Shown here: positions 55,180-63,830 of the stretch, piece after piece
Layout: each line of letters begins with the position of its first letter
Position numbering within the stretch: the first letter of the stretch is position 1
Assembly (NCBI RefSeq): GCF_900128415.1
Contig: NZ_LT635772.1
Span: forward strand, 1,674,001 to 1,738,000
Reading direction: 5' to 3'
DNA length: 64,000 nt
Origin: Anaerococcus mediterraneensis
GTDB taxonomy: Bacteria > Bacillota > Clostridia > Tissierellales > Peptoniphilaceae
Notes under the pieces: model-generated
The model's input: the letters and a program-made list of their open reading frames with translations, nothing else
What the model was told of the DNA's origin: nothing
Database searches by the model: none
Program-made: the position numbers and the translations under genes

Positions 55180-55836
55180 TTACCTCTCTGTTCCTTTGCT
55201 ATGCTCTTTCTTATTTGACTTAGCTTTGTCATCTGTCTTAAAGCTTTTTATTTGCCCTAATATTGACTTTTTATCCTTGTATTGACTCTTTACTTGTTCT
55301 TTTGCTTTTAAGAGCTTAGAAGAAAAAATACGAACATTTTTATGTTCCTTCCCGTTGTTATCAATACTTGTTTTTACTTGACCAAATATTTTAACAAAAT
55401 CTCCTTGTTTTAAGTTTTCCAAATCTTTTGTCTTATCTCCATAGGCTGAACAATTGGTATAAACTTTATTCCCATCGTCATCTTTCGAAACAATTGAAAA
55501 GTTACTTACCTTGAACTTTTCTCCATTTGCATTTTCTCTTTCAAGATTTTCTACTTGACCTGATATATTACCCACGAGATTTATGAGGTCGTCTTTTTCT
55601 TCAAGTTCATTGGTATTTTCAACAATCTTACCTTGTTCTTTCATATCATCAATCATATAGTCAAAGTCATCACTTAGTAGACCTGTTGTGTCATTGTTCA
55701 TATATAAAACATAGACTTCTTCAAGTGCCTTTTCATCATTAACACCTTTTTCTATACTCACAAGTGCTTTTATAAAATCCTTGTAATTATCATTCATCAT
55801 TTCCTCTAAGTTTTCTCTAATATCTTTGTATTCCAT
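55180..55836 (-). CDS. ICE-type protein with C-terminal single-strand-binding (OB) domain
   Basis: The 218-residue protein has an acidic N-terminal region (MEYKDIRENLEEMMNDNYKD) followed by an OB-like domain with NISGQVENLERE, FSIVSKDDDGNKVYTNCSAY and DFVKIFGQVKTS, then a basic tail. Such SSB-like proteins accompany giant helicases in Firmicute ICEs and protect single strands during transfer. It follows the helicase relic after 43 nt. Confidence 0.65.
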   Translation of the reverse strand: MEYKDIRENLEEMMNDNYKDFIKALVSIEKGVNDEKALEEVYVLYMNNDTTGLLSDDFDYMIDDMKEQGKIVENTNELEEKDDLINLVGNISGQVENLERENANGEKFKVSNFSIVSKDDDGNKVYTNCSAYGDKTKDLENLKQGDFVKIFGQVKTSIDNNGKEHKNVRIFSSKLLKAKEQVKSQYKDKKSILGQIKSFKTDDKAKSNKKEHSKGTER

Positions 55837-55879
55837 AATTTCCTCCTTGTACTAAATAAGGAGAGCCTTTCGCCCTCCT

Positions 55880-57376
55880 CTATCTTTCTTGTCCTTTTTC
55901 GTTTTTTTCTTGATTTTTATCTTTTTCTTCTTCTGATTTAAATTTAGATATTTGTCCCAATATCGATGGTTTCTCTTTTCTTGCGTGAAGATTATCCTCT
56001 ACATCATAGGTTGATTCAAAGTAATCACTATCTTTAAAATCATTGTCATACCTATCTGGTATTCCGTCATTATCAAGATCTTTTGCAAGTGGATCATAGA
56101 AGTTTCCGTCATCATCTATTTCTAGTCCTAGAGCTTGCTTTAAATCTTCTTCGTCTACTGATACCAGATCGTCAAAACTTGACATCTTTATGGCTTCAGT
56201 CATATCTTTAATAGCTTGTGAGTTAGATATATCTTCTTCTACAAAAGATTCTGTTCTAATAGCTACATTGTCTACATACTGAGTCCATGTTTTTTCTTCC
56301 AAATTTACCTCATATTGAATCGAATGCTTACCATCTGGCGTTTCTGTATAGGCAAGTCCTATATGGCTTAAATCAGGGTATAATTTCTCAAAGTCTTCAT
56401 AGCTATTAGATTCTGAGAACTCGTAATTAGAATAATCAACTATCGCCCTCTTTAAATCTTCTAATAATGGTGATTGGTTTTCTAATTCTTCTACTTCTCC
56501 CATATCTAAAAGTTTATTAATCTCAGCTAGTCTTAGTGTCTTATCCCTTAACTCATCTGCTTTTTCAAATGGTTTAGTTAATTCTACTTTGGCATTTTCT
56601 AAAGATTCTTTATAGTTTTCAAGGTTTTGATTCAACCTTTCAAGTCTTGCAGGCATTTTTTCAATTGCATTATCAAGCCTTGTTATATTACCATCAGTAG
56701 AGTTTGAAAACTCTCCGAAGTATTCTGCTTTTCCTAGAAGTTTAAAGGTGTGAGTATTAGTCATAAAGTTATATGAAACTTGTAAGTCTAAATTTCTATA
56801 TTTACCAATAACCTTGCTATCATTTATCTTTACCTTTTTTATTTCTTCTAATAGCTTCTCTCCAGCCTCTTTCTTATCTAAAATTTTATTTTCTCCAAGA
56901 CTGATTGAAGTAAATTTGCTATCTCCTTCTCCTAATTTTTCAATACTTGAAATATCTTCTTTAACTGCTTTTATTTCCATTTCAGTTTTTAAAATACTTT
57001 GAGGATAAATTTTATTTACCTTATCTTCAAGCTTATATTTATTAGACTTGTAGTTTGCTTCCAGCATTTTTAGTTTTGTAACTTCGTTATCTAAATCCAT
57101 TTTTTCTTTAATTAGAGGATTGCCAGTAGCTAAAGCCTTAATTTCTGAATAAGATAGACTTGCTTCATCAACATCTTCTGCAACTCTTACTGGAGTTTTT
57201 GAAGTCATAATTTGAGAAATGAATTTTTGCTTATTCTCTATTGTCTGCCACAAATAAGAATCAAAGGTATTTTCCGTTACATATCTAAAGATATTTACCT
57301 TATCATTTTCATTACCTTGACGAACAATTCTACCACTTCTTTGCTCTAGGTCTGGTGAGTAGTCTGAAGTGGTCAA
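55880..57376 (-). pseudogene. Giant ICE helicase (SNF2 type), C-terminal remnant
   Basis: The frame begins inside helicase motif VI (SPDLEQRSGRIVRQGNENDK) and continues with TENTFDSYLWQTIENKQKFI and a long coiled-coil tail for about 498 residues. The motor core and any methylase domain are missing because the serine-recombinase element abuts at 57,376. Its apparent TTG start overlaps the recombinase stop, so it is not a normal start. Confidence 0.8.
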
Positions 57377-58998
57377 TTTAATTTACCTATAAACTTGTAG
57401 TGAATTTCAACTTTTTGGCTTATTTGACCGTCTATTTCTTCCTTGTCATAGACATATATCTTATCTATAACTTGATTTAGAATATATCTGTTTAGTGATT
57501 TTATCTTAGCGTACTTGCTAATATTATCCATGAATTTCTTGTAGTTATCTTCAGTTTCAAAAGATTCTTCTATATCGCCCTCTAAGACCTTGATTTCCTC
57601 GATTAACTTGTCTTGTTTTTTAGATATGCTCACATTCATTAGATTGAAGTTTCTTTCGGTTATATTTCCCTCTAACCTATCTTCATATAACTGTTCATAG
57701 CTTCTATCTAATTCTGCTAATTGGTTCTTTTTAAGCTCCAGCTTGTTAGATAGTTCTTTTCCCTCGTCAATTTTTTCTACTTCAATCTTTTCTATTATCT
57801 TTTCTACAAAGTCTTCTTTATCAGATAGTGCCATACTTCCATGATATTGTATATCTTCAAGAACAATATTATATAGATCCCTAGCTTCAATTCTGTGTGA
57901 TGAACAAGCACTTATTCCATATTTTTTATATGTGGAGCAAGAAAAGTGAACAAAGTCTATGAGTTCTTTCTTTTTAAGCCTATAATCAGTTTTTGGTGTC
58001 AATGCATAACCACATTTAGGACATCTTACAAGTCCTTGAAAAATGTTGTCATAATAGAGTCCCTTTTTATTGTTACACTTCCTCTTATCAACCATTGTTT
58101 GAACTTGTTCCCATATTTCCTCGCTGACTATTCCCTCGTGGGTATTTTTAGCATAGATATAGTCGCTTTTAGGAATATACAATCTTTTTGAGTTCTTAAA
58201 TGATAAAGTAGGTCTTTTATTTCTTGCCATATTTCCACAATAAACTGGATCTCGTAAAACATTTAACACCATTCTATGTGACCATTGATATTTATTTTCT
58301 TCAGTTAGTCCATAAAGCTTTTCTGCATTTTCAACAAAAGCACTTGGTCTTGGAATTTTTCTCTTCATCAACTCCTGGCTAATAAGTTGAGTTCCCTTAC
58401 CCTCTAAACACAATTTATAGATGAGTTCTATAATAGGTTTAGTTTTTTCATCTATGATTAATCTGCGTTTATTATTAGGGTCTTTTAAATAACCAAATGG
58501 AGCTTTAGAGCCTATATATGTTCCCTCTCTCATTCTGCTTTGAATTGCACTTTTAACTTTTTTGGAAGTATCTTTTGCGTACATTTCATTGAGAATGTTT
58601 TTAAATGGCATAATATCATTTTGATTGCTATTTAATGTGTCTATACCATCTGTTATTGCAATATATCTTATGTTCTTTTGTGGAAAGTACATTTCGATAT
58701 ATGCTCCACTTTGAAGATAGTTTCTTCCTAACCTTGATAAGTCTTTTGTTATAACACAATTTATTTTTCCGTTTTCAATATCAGTAATCATCTTCTTAAA
58801 TGATGGTCTTTCAAAGTTTGTTCCCGAATAACCATCATCTACATAATAATCATAAATGGCGATACCGTTACTTTCTGCATATTGTTTTAGCATTACTTTT
58901 TGTGACCATATACTCATACTCTCAACTGAGTTTCCATCGTCCTTTGGTAGTCTACAATAAAGTCCTGCTACATATTTTTTAGTCCTGCTCAATTTCAA
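57373..58998 (-). CDS. Large serine recombinase with catalytic Ser position reading Pro
   Basis: The 541-residue protein has the resolvase domain (AGLYCRLPKDDGNSVESMSI, DDGYSGTNFERPSF, CVITKDLSRLGRNYLQSG), a recombinase domain (APFGYLKDPNNKRRLIIDE), a zinc ribbon (VRCPKCGYAL, C-x-S-T) and a coiled coil. In TnpX/TndX-type enzymes the residue after YCRL is the serine nucleophile; here it is proline (CCA for TCA). It abuts the broken helicase gene, as expected for the end of an element. Confidence 0.9.
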   Translation of the reverse strand: MKLSRTKKYVAGLYCRLPKDDGNSVESMSIWSQKVMLKQYAESNGIAIYDYYVDDGYSGTNFERPSFKKMITDIENGKINCVITKDLSRLGRNYLQSGAYIEMYFPQKNIRYIAITDGIDTLNSNQNDIMPFKNILNEMYAKDTSKKVKSAIQSRMREGTYIGSKAPFGYLKDPNNKRRLIIDEKTKPIIELIYKLCLEGKGTQLISQELMKRKIPRPSAFVENAEKLYGLTEENKYQWSHRMVLNVLRDPVYCGNMARNKRPTLSFKNSKRLYIPKSDYIYAKNTHEGIVSEEIWEQVQTMVDKRKCNNKKGLYYDNIFQGLVRCPKCGYALTPKTDYRLKKKELIDFVHFSCSTYKKYGISACSSHRIEARDLYNIVLEDIQYHGSMALSDKEDFVEKIIEKIEVEKIDEGKELSNKLELKKNQLAELDRSYEQLYEDRLEGNITERNFNLMNVSISKKQDKLIEEIKVLEGDIEESFETEDNYKKFMDNISKYAKIKSLNRYILNQVIDKIYVYDKEEIDGQISQKVEIHYKFIGKLN

Positions 58999-59070
58999 TC
59001 TCCTTTCCCTAAACAGGACTATCTCAATAATTCAATTATACTAAAATACTCCCGTTTAGTCAATCAATAC

Positions 59071-59232
59071 TTACGCTTGCGTTTGTTTGTTTTCTCTGTC
59101 TTTTTCTAAGTTTCTTTCGACTACATGCTCGATAATATCTTCAAATACTTCTTCAATCGGCTTTTTCCCTACATATACTCGCTTTATTTCATAGTTGATT
59201 TTTCCACTTCGTTTTTTCTTTTTTAATTCCAT
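59071..59232 (-). CDS. Small basic protein upstream of the recombinase (53 aa)
   Basis: GGAGGAATTAC precedes the ATG at 59232. The product (MELKKKKRSGKINYEIKRVY, then GKKPIEEVFEDIIEHVVERN) is charged and has no recognised domain. A small accessory frame at this place is common next to TnpX-type recombinases; a role in excision is a guess. Confidence 0.55.
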   Translation of the reverse strand: MELKKKKRSGKINYEIKRVYVGKKPIEEVFEDIIEHVVERNLEKDRENKQTQA

Positions 59233-59260
59233 GTAATTCCTCCATTTTGTTGCAATAAAA

Positions 59261-59296
59261 AAAGACGATTAGATTTTTAATTTTCTAATCGCCTTT
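59261..59296. terminator. Terminator after the replisome organizer gene
   Basis: CGATTAGA and TCTAATCG, extended by AAAG/CTTT, form a stem with a T-rich minus-strand end. It separates the replication gene from the small frame and the recombinase. Confidence 0.75.
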
Positions 59297-59389
59297 AAAG
59301 TGTCATATTTACATTTTTATTATCTCTGGCATACTTTGATACCTTTTTAGACTTAAAGTCTTTAATAGTGCCTTTCCACCTCTTTTTAT

Positions 59390-60124
59390 CTATAAAGATT
59401 CGCCTACATCATAGTTCATTTTTTTATTTAAACCTTTCTGTCTTAGTTTATCTTTATCTTCTTCATACCAATTAAGGATTGTTACATAATGGTCTTTATA
59501 GTATTTCCCAGAGCTTTTGATATATCTTGATAGCTTTTCAATCATTGTTTCGGTATGTCCTTGCAGCTTTTCTTTTAGGTTTTGATATTCTTCTTTGCTT
59601 AACCTTACATTTTTGTATTGTCCATAAAAGATGGGGGTGGACTTTTTATCTTTTTCTATCTCTCCCTCTCTCTCTTTATCTATCTCTATATCTTTCTCTA
59701 TCTCTATCTCTTGTCGGACATGGGTTGGACTCATTAAGGACAATGTCCTCTGTTTATTTTGTCTGTATCTTCTTTTTTTCTCTGCCCAAGCTGTTTCTGA
59801 TCCGATTAAGTTTGGTATTTCAGTTAGGTAGTATTCATCATTTTCTGTTACAACCTCTAGTAAGCCTTGATTGATTAAATAATTAACTGTAACCATTACA
59901 TCATCGTCTGTTTCATCTATGGTTAGTGCTAACTCTTTTATAAAATCACTTTCTACTCCGTCATAATAGAGTTTGCCTTCATCTTTTAGGCTTAGTAGTA
60001 GAAGTTTAAGGTAGATTATCGTGTAGGTATCTCCTCCCGATATTCTCCTTAGTCTTTTTATCCTTTTGTCTGTGAAAAATTCTTCTTTTAGTTTTATCCA
60101 ATAATATCTTTTGTTTGTTGCCAT
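59390..60124 (-). CDS. Phage-type replisome organizer
   Basis: The 244-residue protein starts with the phage replisome organizer N-terminal domain (RYYWIKLKEEFFTDKRIKRL, then GGDTYTIIYLKLLLLSL), has a winged-helix region, a low-complexity linker of E, I and K repeats (about residues 137-165) and a C-terminal helical domain ending LNWYEEDKDKL. It probably helps load replication proteins onto the excised element. Two palindromes lie upstream. Confidence 0.82.
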   Translation of the reverse strand: MATNKRYYWIKLKEEFFTDKRIKRLRRISGGDTYTIIYLKLLLLSLKDEGKLYYDGVESDFIKELALTIDETDDDVMVTVNYLINQGLLEVVTENDEYYLTEIPNLIGSETAWAEKKRRYRQNKQRTLSLMSPTHVRQEIEIEKDIEIDKEREGEIEKDKKSTPIFYGQYKNVRLSKEEYQNLKEKLQGHTETMIEKLSRYIKSSGKYYKDHYVTILNWYEEDKDKLRQKGLNKKMNYDVGESL

Positions 60125-60142
60125 ATCTGCTCCTTTCTTGAT

Positions 60143-60180
60143 TTTCGATAATCGAAATTCTTGATTTCCGATTTTCGGAA
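60143..60180. promoter_or_regulatory. Two tandem palindromes upstream of the replisome organizer gene
   Basis: TTTCGA-TAA-TCGAAA (60,143-60,157) and TTCCGA-TTT-TCGGAA (60,166-60,180) are each perfect 6+3+6 palindromes, 23 bp apart, and each follows TTGAT. They could be operator sites for the gene or iteron-like replication sites. Confidence 0.65.
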
Positions 60181-60226
60181 GTCTTGTTATTATAGTTATT
60201 TAAGGGTGTAACTTTTCGTTACTCCC

Positions 60227-60754
60227 TTAGATTTCTCTGGTCATATCTTTTTTGCTTGGTTTTACTTTTTCTTTTACTTTTCTTTTTACTTTTTCTTTTG
60301 TCTTATCCTTGTTCTTGGATAGGTCTTTGTATTTCTTTATTTGTTTTAGGATACTGTCTTTTTCTTTTTTATTTTCTTTGGCTATGACTTGTTTAAAGGC
60401 ATATTCCATTACTTTTATGTCTTTAGCTTGGAAGAATATTTCATAGTTTTGTGTTTCTTTATTTTTTATTACTGAGAAACTTACTCCAAGTTTATTTAGT
60501 TCTTTTTTTAAGTCTTTGAGGTCGCTTTGATCTATGCTTATATTTTCTAGTTGTCCTTTTTTGTAGAGGTCTTTTATTTTCATTTCATCGCCCATAAGAC
60601 TTTTTAGGTTTCCATTTGCTTTTTCTAAAGTTTCATTCATCTTTTTTCTTATTTCTTTGTCTAAGTTGATTGATTCTTTTGCTGCCTTTATTGTGTATGT
60701 TATTATGGTTTGTGCTGCTTGACCTGCTTCTTTGCTTATTTCTTCATTTATCAT
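60227..60754 (-). CDS. DUF3801/PcfB-family protein
   Basis: The 175-residue protein (GQAAQTIITYTIKAAKESIN, then LGVSFSVIKNKETQNYEIFF) fits the PcfB-like group, in which PcfB of pCF10 is a relaxase accessory factor. A basic, K-rich tail with KVKRKVKEKVK repeats suggests DNA contact. It lies in the mobilization gene block. Confidence 0.78.
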   Translation of the reverse strand: MINEEISKEAGQAAQTIITYTIKAAKESINLDKEIRKKMNETLEKANGNLKSLMGDEMKIKDLYKKGQLENISIDQSDLKDLKKELNKLGVSFSVIKNKETQNYEIFFQAKDIKVMEYAFKQVIAKENKKEKDSILKQIKKYKDLSKNKDKTKEKVKRKVKEKVKPSKKDMTREI

Positions 60755-60781
60755 GTTTTATCTCCTTTGTTTGAATTAAAA

Positions 60782-60821
60782 AAAGGGAAGTATAGGCTTT
60801 AATTTTTCTATACTTCCCTTT
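60782..60821. terminator. Hairpin upstream of the PcfB-like gene
   Basis: AAAGGGAAGTATAG is perfectly inverted (14 bp stem) after a 12 nt loop and flanked by A and T runs. It may end transcription of the upstream small frame. Confidence 0.75.
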
Positions 60822-60937
60822 GATTGTTTTTATTTGGTTGTTCTTGGTGGTGGAATGCTTATTTTTGATGTTTTTATAGCTTACTTAGGTATTTGTACCT
60901 TTTCTTGTTTTTATTCTCTTATTTTGCTTTTCCACCT

Positions 60938-61111
60938 TTAGTAGTTTATGTGTGTTCTTTTGTCTGATAGATAGTTTTTCATGTTGGAATATATAATCTG
61001 TATTTCTTCATTGTTCATTGCTTTTATTTCTTCTGTGCTTTTATAGGTTTTGTATGTTCCATCTTGATCTGCTTTTATGAGTTCATCTATTAGATCTTGC
61101 CTTTTATTCAT
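60938..61111 (-). CDS. Small hypothetical protein in the mobilization block (57 aa)
   Basis: GGAGGTAATAGAG precedes ATG 61111. The product (MNKRQDLIDELIKADQDGTY, YKSTEEIKAMNNEE) is a soluble helical protein without recognised family. It sits between the relaxase and PcfB-like genes. Confidence 0.6.
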   Translation of the reverse strand: MNKRQDLIDELIKADQDGTYKTYKSTEEIKAMNNEEIQIIYSNMKNYLSDKRTHINY

Positions 61112-61184
61112 CTCTATTACCTCCTAGATCTGACTTTAGTTGTTTGGTCATATTATAGCTTGGATAAGATATTTTTACCAGGTC

Positions 61185-62825
61185 TTATCTTTCTTGATCC
61201 ATTTTCTTGTTTTTCATCATTTCTCTGTATTCATTGTCTTTAATAACTTGGTCTTGGAATTTTTTAATCTGTGCTATTACACTTGGTTTTTCACCTTGTT
61301 TTATTAGCTTATCTATTTCTATGGATAAATCTATGCCAAGTTCTTTGTTTACAAAATCTACTGAATATTTTATATGATTAATTTCCTGGTATTCATCTTT
61401 TATCTTGTCTTTTTCTCTATTTATTTCTTCAAGGTTTGCCATTAAAAGATTTTTTTCTTCATTCCATTTTTTAGGACTTAGCTTTTCCTTATCTGATAGG
61501 AGTTTTTTTAATTTCTCGCTTACTACCTTATATTGGTCAATGTCTTTCTTATGTTTATTATAGAATGTGTCTTTTGTGAATATGTTTTTCTTTTGGTATT
61601 CTTCATAAACTCCTTTTTTGGCTTTGTAGATTTCATAGTATAAAATTTTCTTTTCTACATCTTCCATTTCTTTATGGATTGTCTTTACTTTTTTATTTAG
61701 CTTATAACTATTGGACTTTAAAGTTTCTATTTTTGTTTGTAACTGACCTATGGTTTCTATGTTATTTTTTCTTAAATAACTATATGCACTTGTTAGTTTC
61801 CTAAAGTCATATTTTTCTTTATTAGTTTTGGCATATCCTTTTAGATATTTACTTTTTTCTTTTTGAATTTCTGAATAAGTTAATAGATAATTTGTTAGAT
61901 TAAAAAGTTTAGGGTTGTCTATTACCTTATCTCTTTCTATATCCTTAAATTTTTCATAAGCAGTAGATAAGTTATCTAATAAATTTCCTATCCAACCCTT
62001 TAATGTTTTTATCTCTTCTTTTATTGTTTTTACAAGGTCGTTGTATTTTCTTATTTCTCTATTATAGTTTCCCTTGTCAGTTTCTATTCCCTTTCGTTCC
62101 ATTGCACTTGCTGCTGATCCTAAATGGATTGTCGGTAGATAATCAGAATTTTGTCTTTTAAAACTCCTATGGTCTACTCTTTTTTCTATCTTGTTTTTAG
62201 CTAGGTATCCGTTGCAAAGGTCTGAAAAATTTTCTCTCCATTTTTCTACATTGCCCTTATCGTTCCAGGTTGTTAGTTCTACTTTTCTTGTCTTTGGTTT
62301 TCCATTTTTGTTTAATACTTTTTCTCCTTTTTCATCTAGGATATATTCTTTTTTTGACTTTGCTAAGAACTCTCCTTTTTCGTTTATAGGTCGCATTATA
62401 GTCATGATATGACAATGGATATTTCCATTTTTATCTTGACTCTCATCATGAATTGCATAATCTACTATCATTCCTTGTGATGTTAGATTTTCTTTTATAA
62501 ATCTTTCAACTAGGTTTTTATTTTCACTTAAAGTTAATTCTTTTGGTAGTCCTATTATGAATTGTCTTGCTAGTTGTGCATTAGAATTTTTTTCTGCCAT
62601 TTCAACCTTATTCCATAAAGTCGACCTATCATTAAATTCTTTTGGTATATGATCAGGCAATATTATATTTTTTACTAATACTTTTTCTTTTCTCGTATAG
62701 TCATGGGTTACTCCGTCCCATTCATTTTTTATTTTTTCTCCACTTATATATGCTGCACTTGCTACTGCACTTTTGCCTTTTCCTCTTGATATTATGTTTA
62801 CTGAAAAATGAAAACTGTCTGCCAT
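61185..62825 (-). CDS. MobA/MobL-family relaxase
   Basis: The start at 62825 (MADSFHFSVNIISRGKGKSA) follows AAGGAAGTGAT. The 546-residue protein has the MobA/MobL relaxase domain with NGNIHCHIMTIMRP (metal histidines) and a long coiled-coil C terminus ending KKMDQER. It nicks the oriT at 63,112-63,140 just upstream. Its 5' codons are duplicated at 12,865. Confidence 0.92.
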   Translation of the reverse strand: MADSFHFSVNIISRGKGKSAVASAAYISGEKIKNEWDGVTHDYTRKEKVLVKNIILPDHIPKEFNDRSTLWNKVEMAEKNSNAQLARQFIIGLPKELTLSENKNLVERFIKENLTSQGMIVDYAIHDESQDKNGNIHCHIMTIMRPINEKGEFLAKSKKEYILDEKGEKVLNKNGKPKTRKVELTTWNDKGNVEKWRENFSDLCNGYLAKNKIEKRVDHRSFKRQNSDYLPTIHLGSAASAMERKGIETDKGNYNREIRKYNDLVKTIKEEIKTLKGWIGNLLDNLSTAYEKFKDIERDKVIDNPKLFNLTNYLLTYSEIQKEKSKYLKGYAKTNKEKYDFRKLTSAYSYLRKNNIETIGQLQTKIETLKSNSYKLNKKVKTIHKEMEDVEKKILYYEIYKAKKGVYEEYQKKNIFTKDTFYNKHKKDIDQYKVVSEKLKKLLSDKEKLSPKKWNEEKNLLMANLEEINREKDKIKDEYQEINHIKYSVDFVNKELGIDLSIEIDKLIKQGEKPSVIAQIKKFQDQVIKDNEYREMMKNKKMDQER

Positions 62826-63140
62826 TTTTATCACTTCCTTTCTTTTTTAGTTGTTTTAGGTGGAGGCTTAATAGATTTTTATATCCACTTTGTAAATGAG
62901 CGTTTTGAAATGATAGAATAGAAAAAGCCGACTACTGAATTAATTTTTGTTGTTTCACCCTTACGGGTACAGGCAGTTAGTCGGCTTAATTGTTTTGTTC
63001 ATTTCAAATTTTAAAAGTCAAGGGCGAGCCTTAGCGAGTTTATTTACCCTTGACTTTTAAAAAGCGAATGGTTGTTGGTCGCTGCAAGGGTTTGGTTCCG
63101 CAGCACGCAAGCACCCTTTAGGGTGTATAATTGCGCCCTT
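62698..63140. repeat. Direct repeat copy B: relaxase start plus oriT region
   Basis: Copy B of the block at 12,738-13,314, in the same orientation. It lacks both small hairpin insertions present in copy A and otherwise differs by scattered substitutions and single-base indels. Confidence 0.92.
63112..63140. other. Candidate oriT nick region, copy B
   Basis: CACCC-TTTA-GGGTG hairpin followed by TATAATTGCGCCCTT, identical to copy A and 287 nt upstream of the intact MobA/MobL relaxase start. It matches the hairpin-plus-core arrangement of MOBQ-like nic sites. Confidence 0.72.
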
Positions 63141-63186
63141 AGAAATCTAAGGGAGATTTAATTATTTACAAACCCCTTTATTTTTC

Positions 63187-63477
63187 TTAATTTCCTCTCA
63201 TTATTTTTAGTGTTTCTTTAAATTCTTTTGTTTTTGTTGCTTCTTCTATTAGGATTTTTATTTCTTCATCTGTTAGTTCTTCTGCATTTTCTATAAGGCT
63301 TTCTAAGATTGCTCCTCTTGTTATGAGCCTATGAGTTCTTTCTTTTCTTCTTTTCACTATGTCTTGTTTTAATATCTTTTTTTCTTGATTTTTTAGTTGC
63401 CTTAATCTTTCCTCTGTATCATCAATTTTATCTTTTATTTCTTTTGACTCTTGTCTTATTTGTTCTAATTTTTTCAT
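63187..63477 (-). CDS. DUF3847-type coiled-coil protein
   Basis: The 96-residue protein (MKKLEQIRQESKEIKDKIDD, then GAILESLIENAEELTDEEIK) is the third copy of this family in the window. AAAGGATATAAGT precedes the ATG. It is encoded upstream of oriT on the relaxase strand. Confidence 0.78.
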   Translation of the reverse strand: MKKLEQIRQESKEIKDKIDDTEERLRQLKNQEKKILKQDIVKRRKERTHRLITRGAILESLIENAEELTDEEIKILIEEATKTKEFKETLKIMRGN

Positions 63478-63499
63478 ACTTATATCCTTTCTTGTAATA

Positions 63500-63537
63500 A
63501 AAAAACGACTAGATTTTTATTTCTAATCGTCTTTTTT
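63500..63537. terminator. Hairpin upstream of the DUF3847 gene
   Basis: ACGACTAGA pairs with TCTAATCGT with one mismatch and A/T runs on both sides. It probably ends transcription coming from the VOC/ABC genes. Confidence 0.65.
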
Positions 63538-63616
63538 CTAAATGTTATACATTTCTATATTACATTTTAGTTTTACGTTTTCTATATATCTTTCCATGTA
63601 ATCCCAATCTGGAATG

Positions 63617-63814
63617 TTATAACTTTTTGTTTATCTTTTTTATCATATTTTTCTCACAAAGATAAAAGATGTAGGCTATTAGTAGATAAATTCTTCTGCC
63701 ATTTTTATTTATATTATTAGAGCCCCACTCAATTTTAAAGCCCATTTCTGTGATTTTTTTTGAAGCCTCTTGTAAATTATCAACTCTACATGATATATGA
63801 CTCAATTTTAACAT
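63617..63814 (-). pseudogene. VOC-family protein, N-terminal part only
   Basis: The frame opens with a VOC start (LKLSHISCRVDNLQEASKKI, then MGFKIEWGSNN), and after about 38 residues becomes unrelated (YLLIAYIFYLCEKNMIKK). A full VOC protein needs about 120 residues. It lies 16 nt beyond the stop of the ABC exporter gene. Confidence 0.7.
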
Positions 63815-63830
63815 TTATTCTATCTCCGTA

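Noticed and set aside
59640..59715. Short pyrimidine-rich tandem repeats (TCTCTATCTC-like), possibly a satellite or CRISPR-like array.
   Set aside because: They lie in frame within the replisome organizer gene and encode its charged linker rich in E, I and K; there are no repeat-spacer units.
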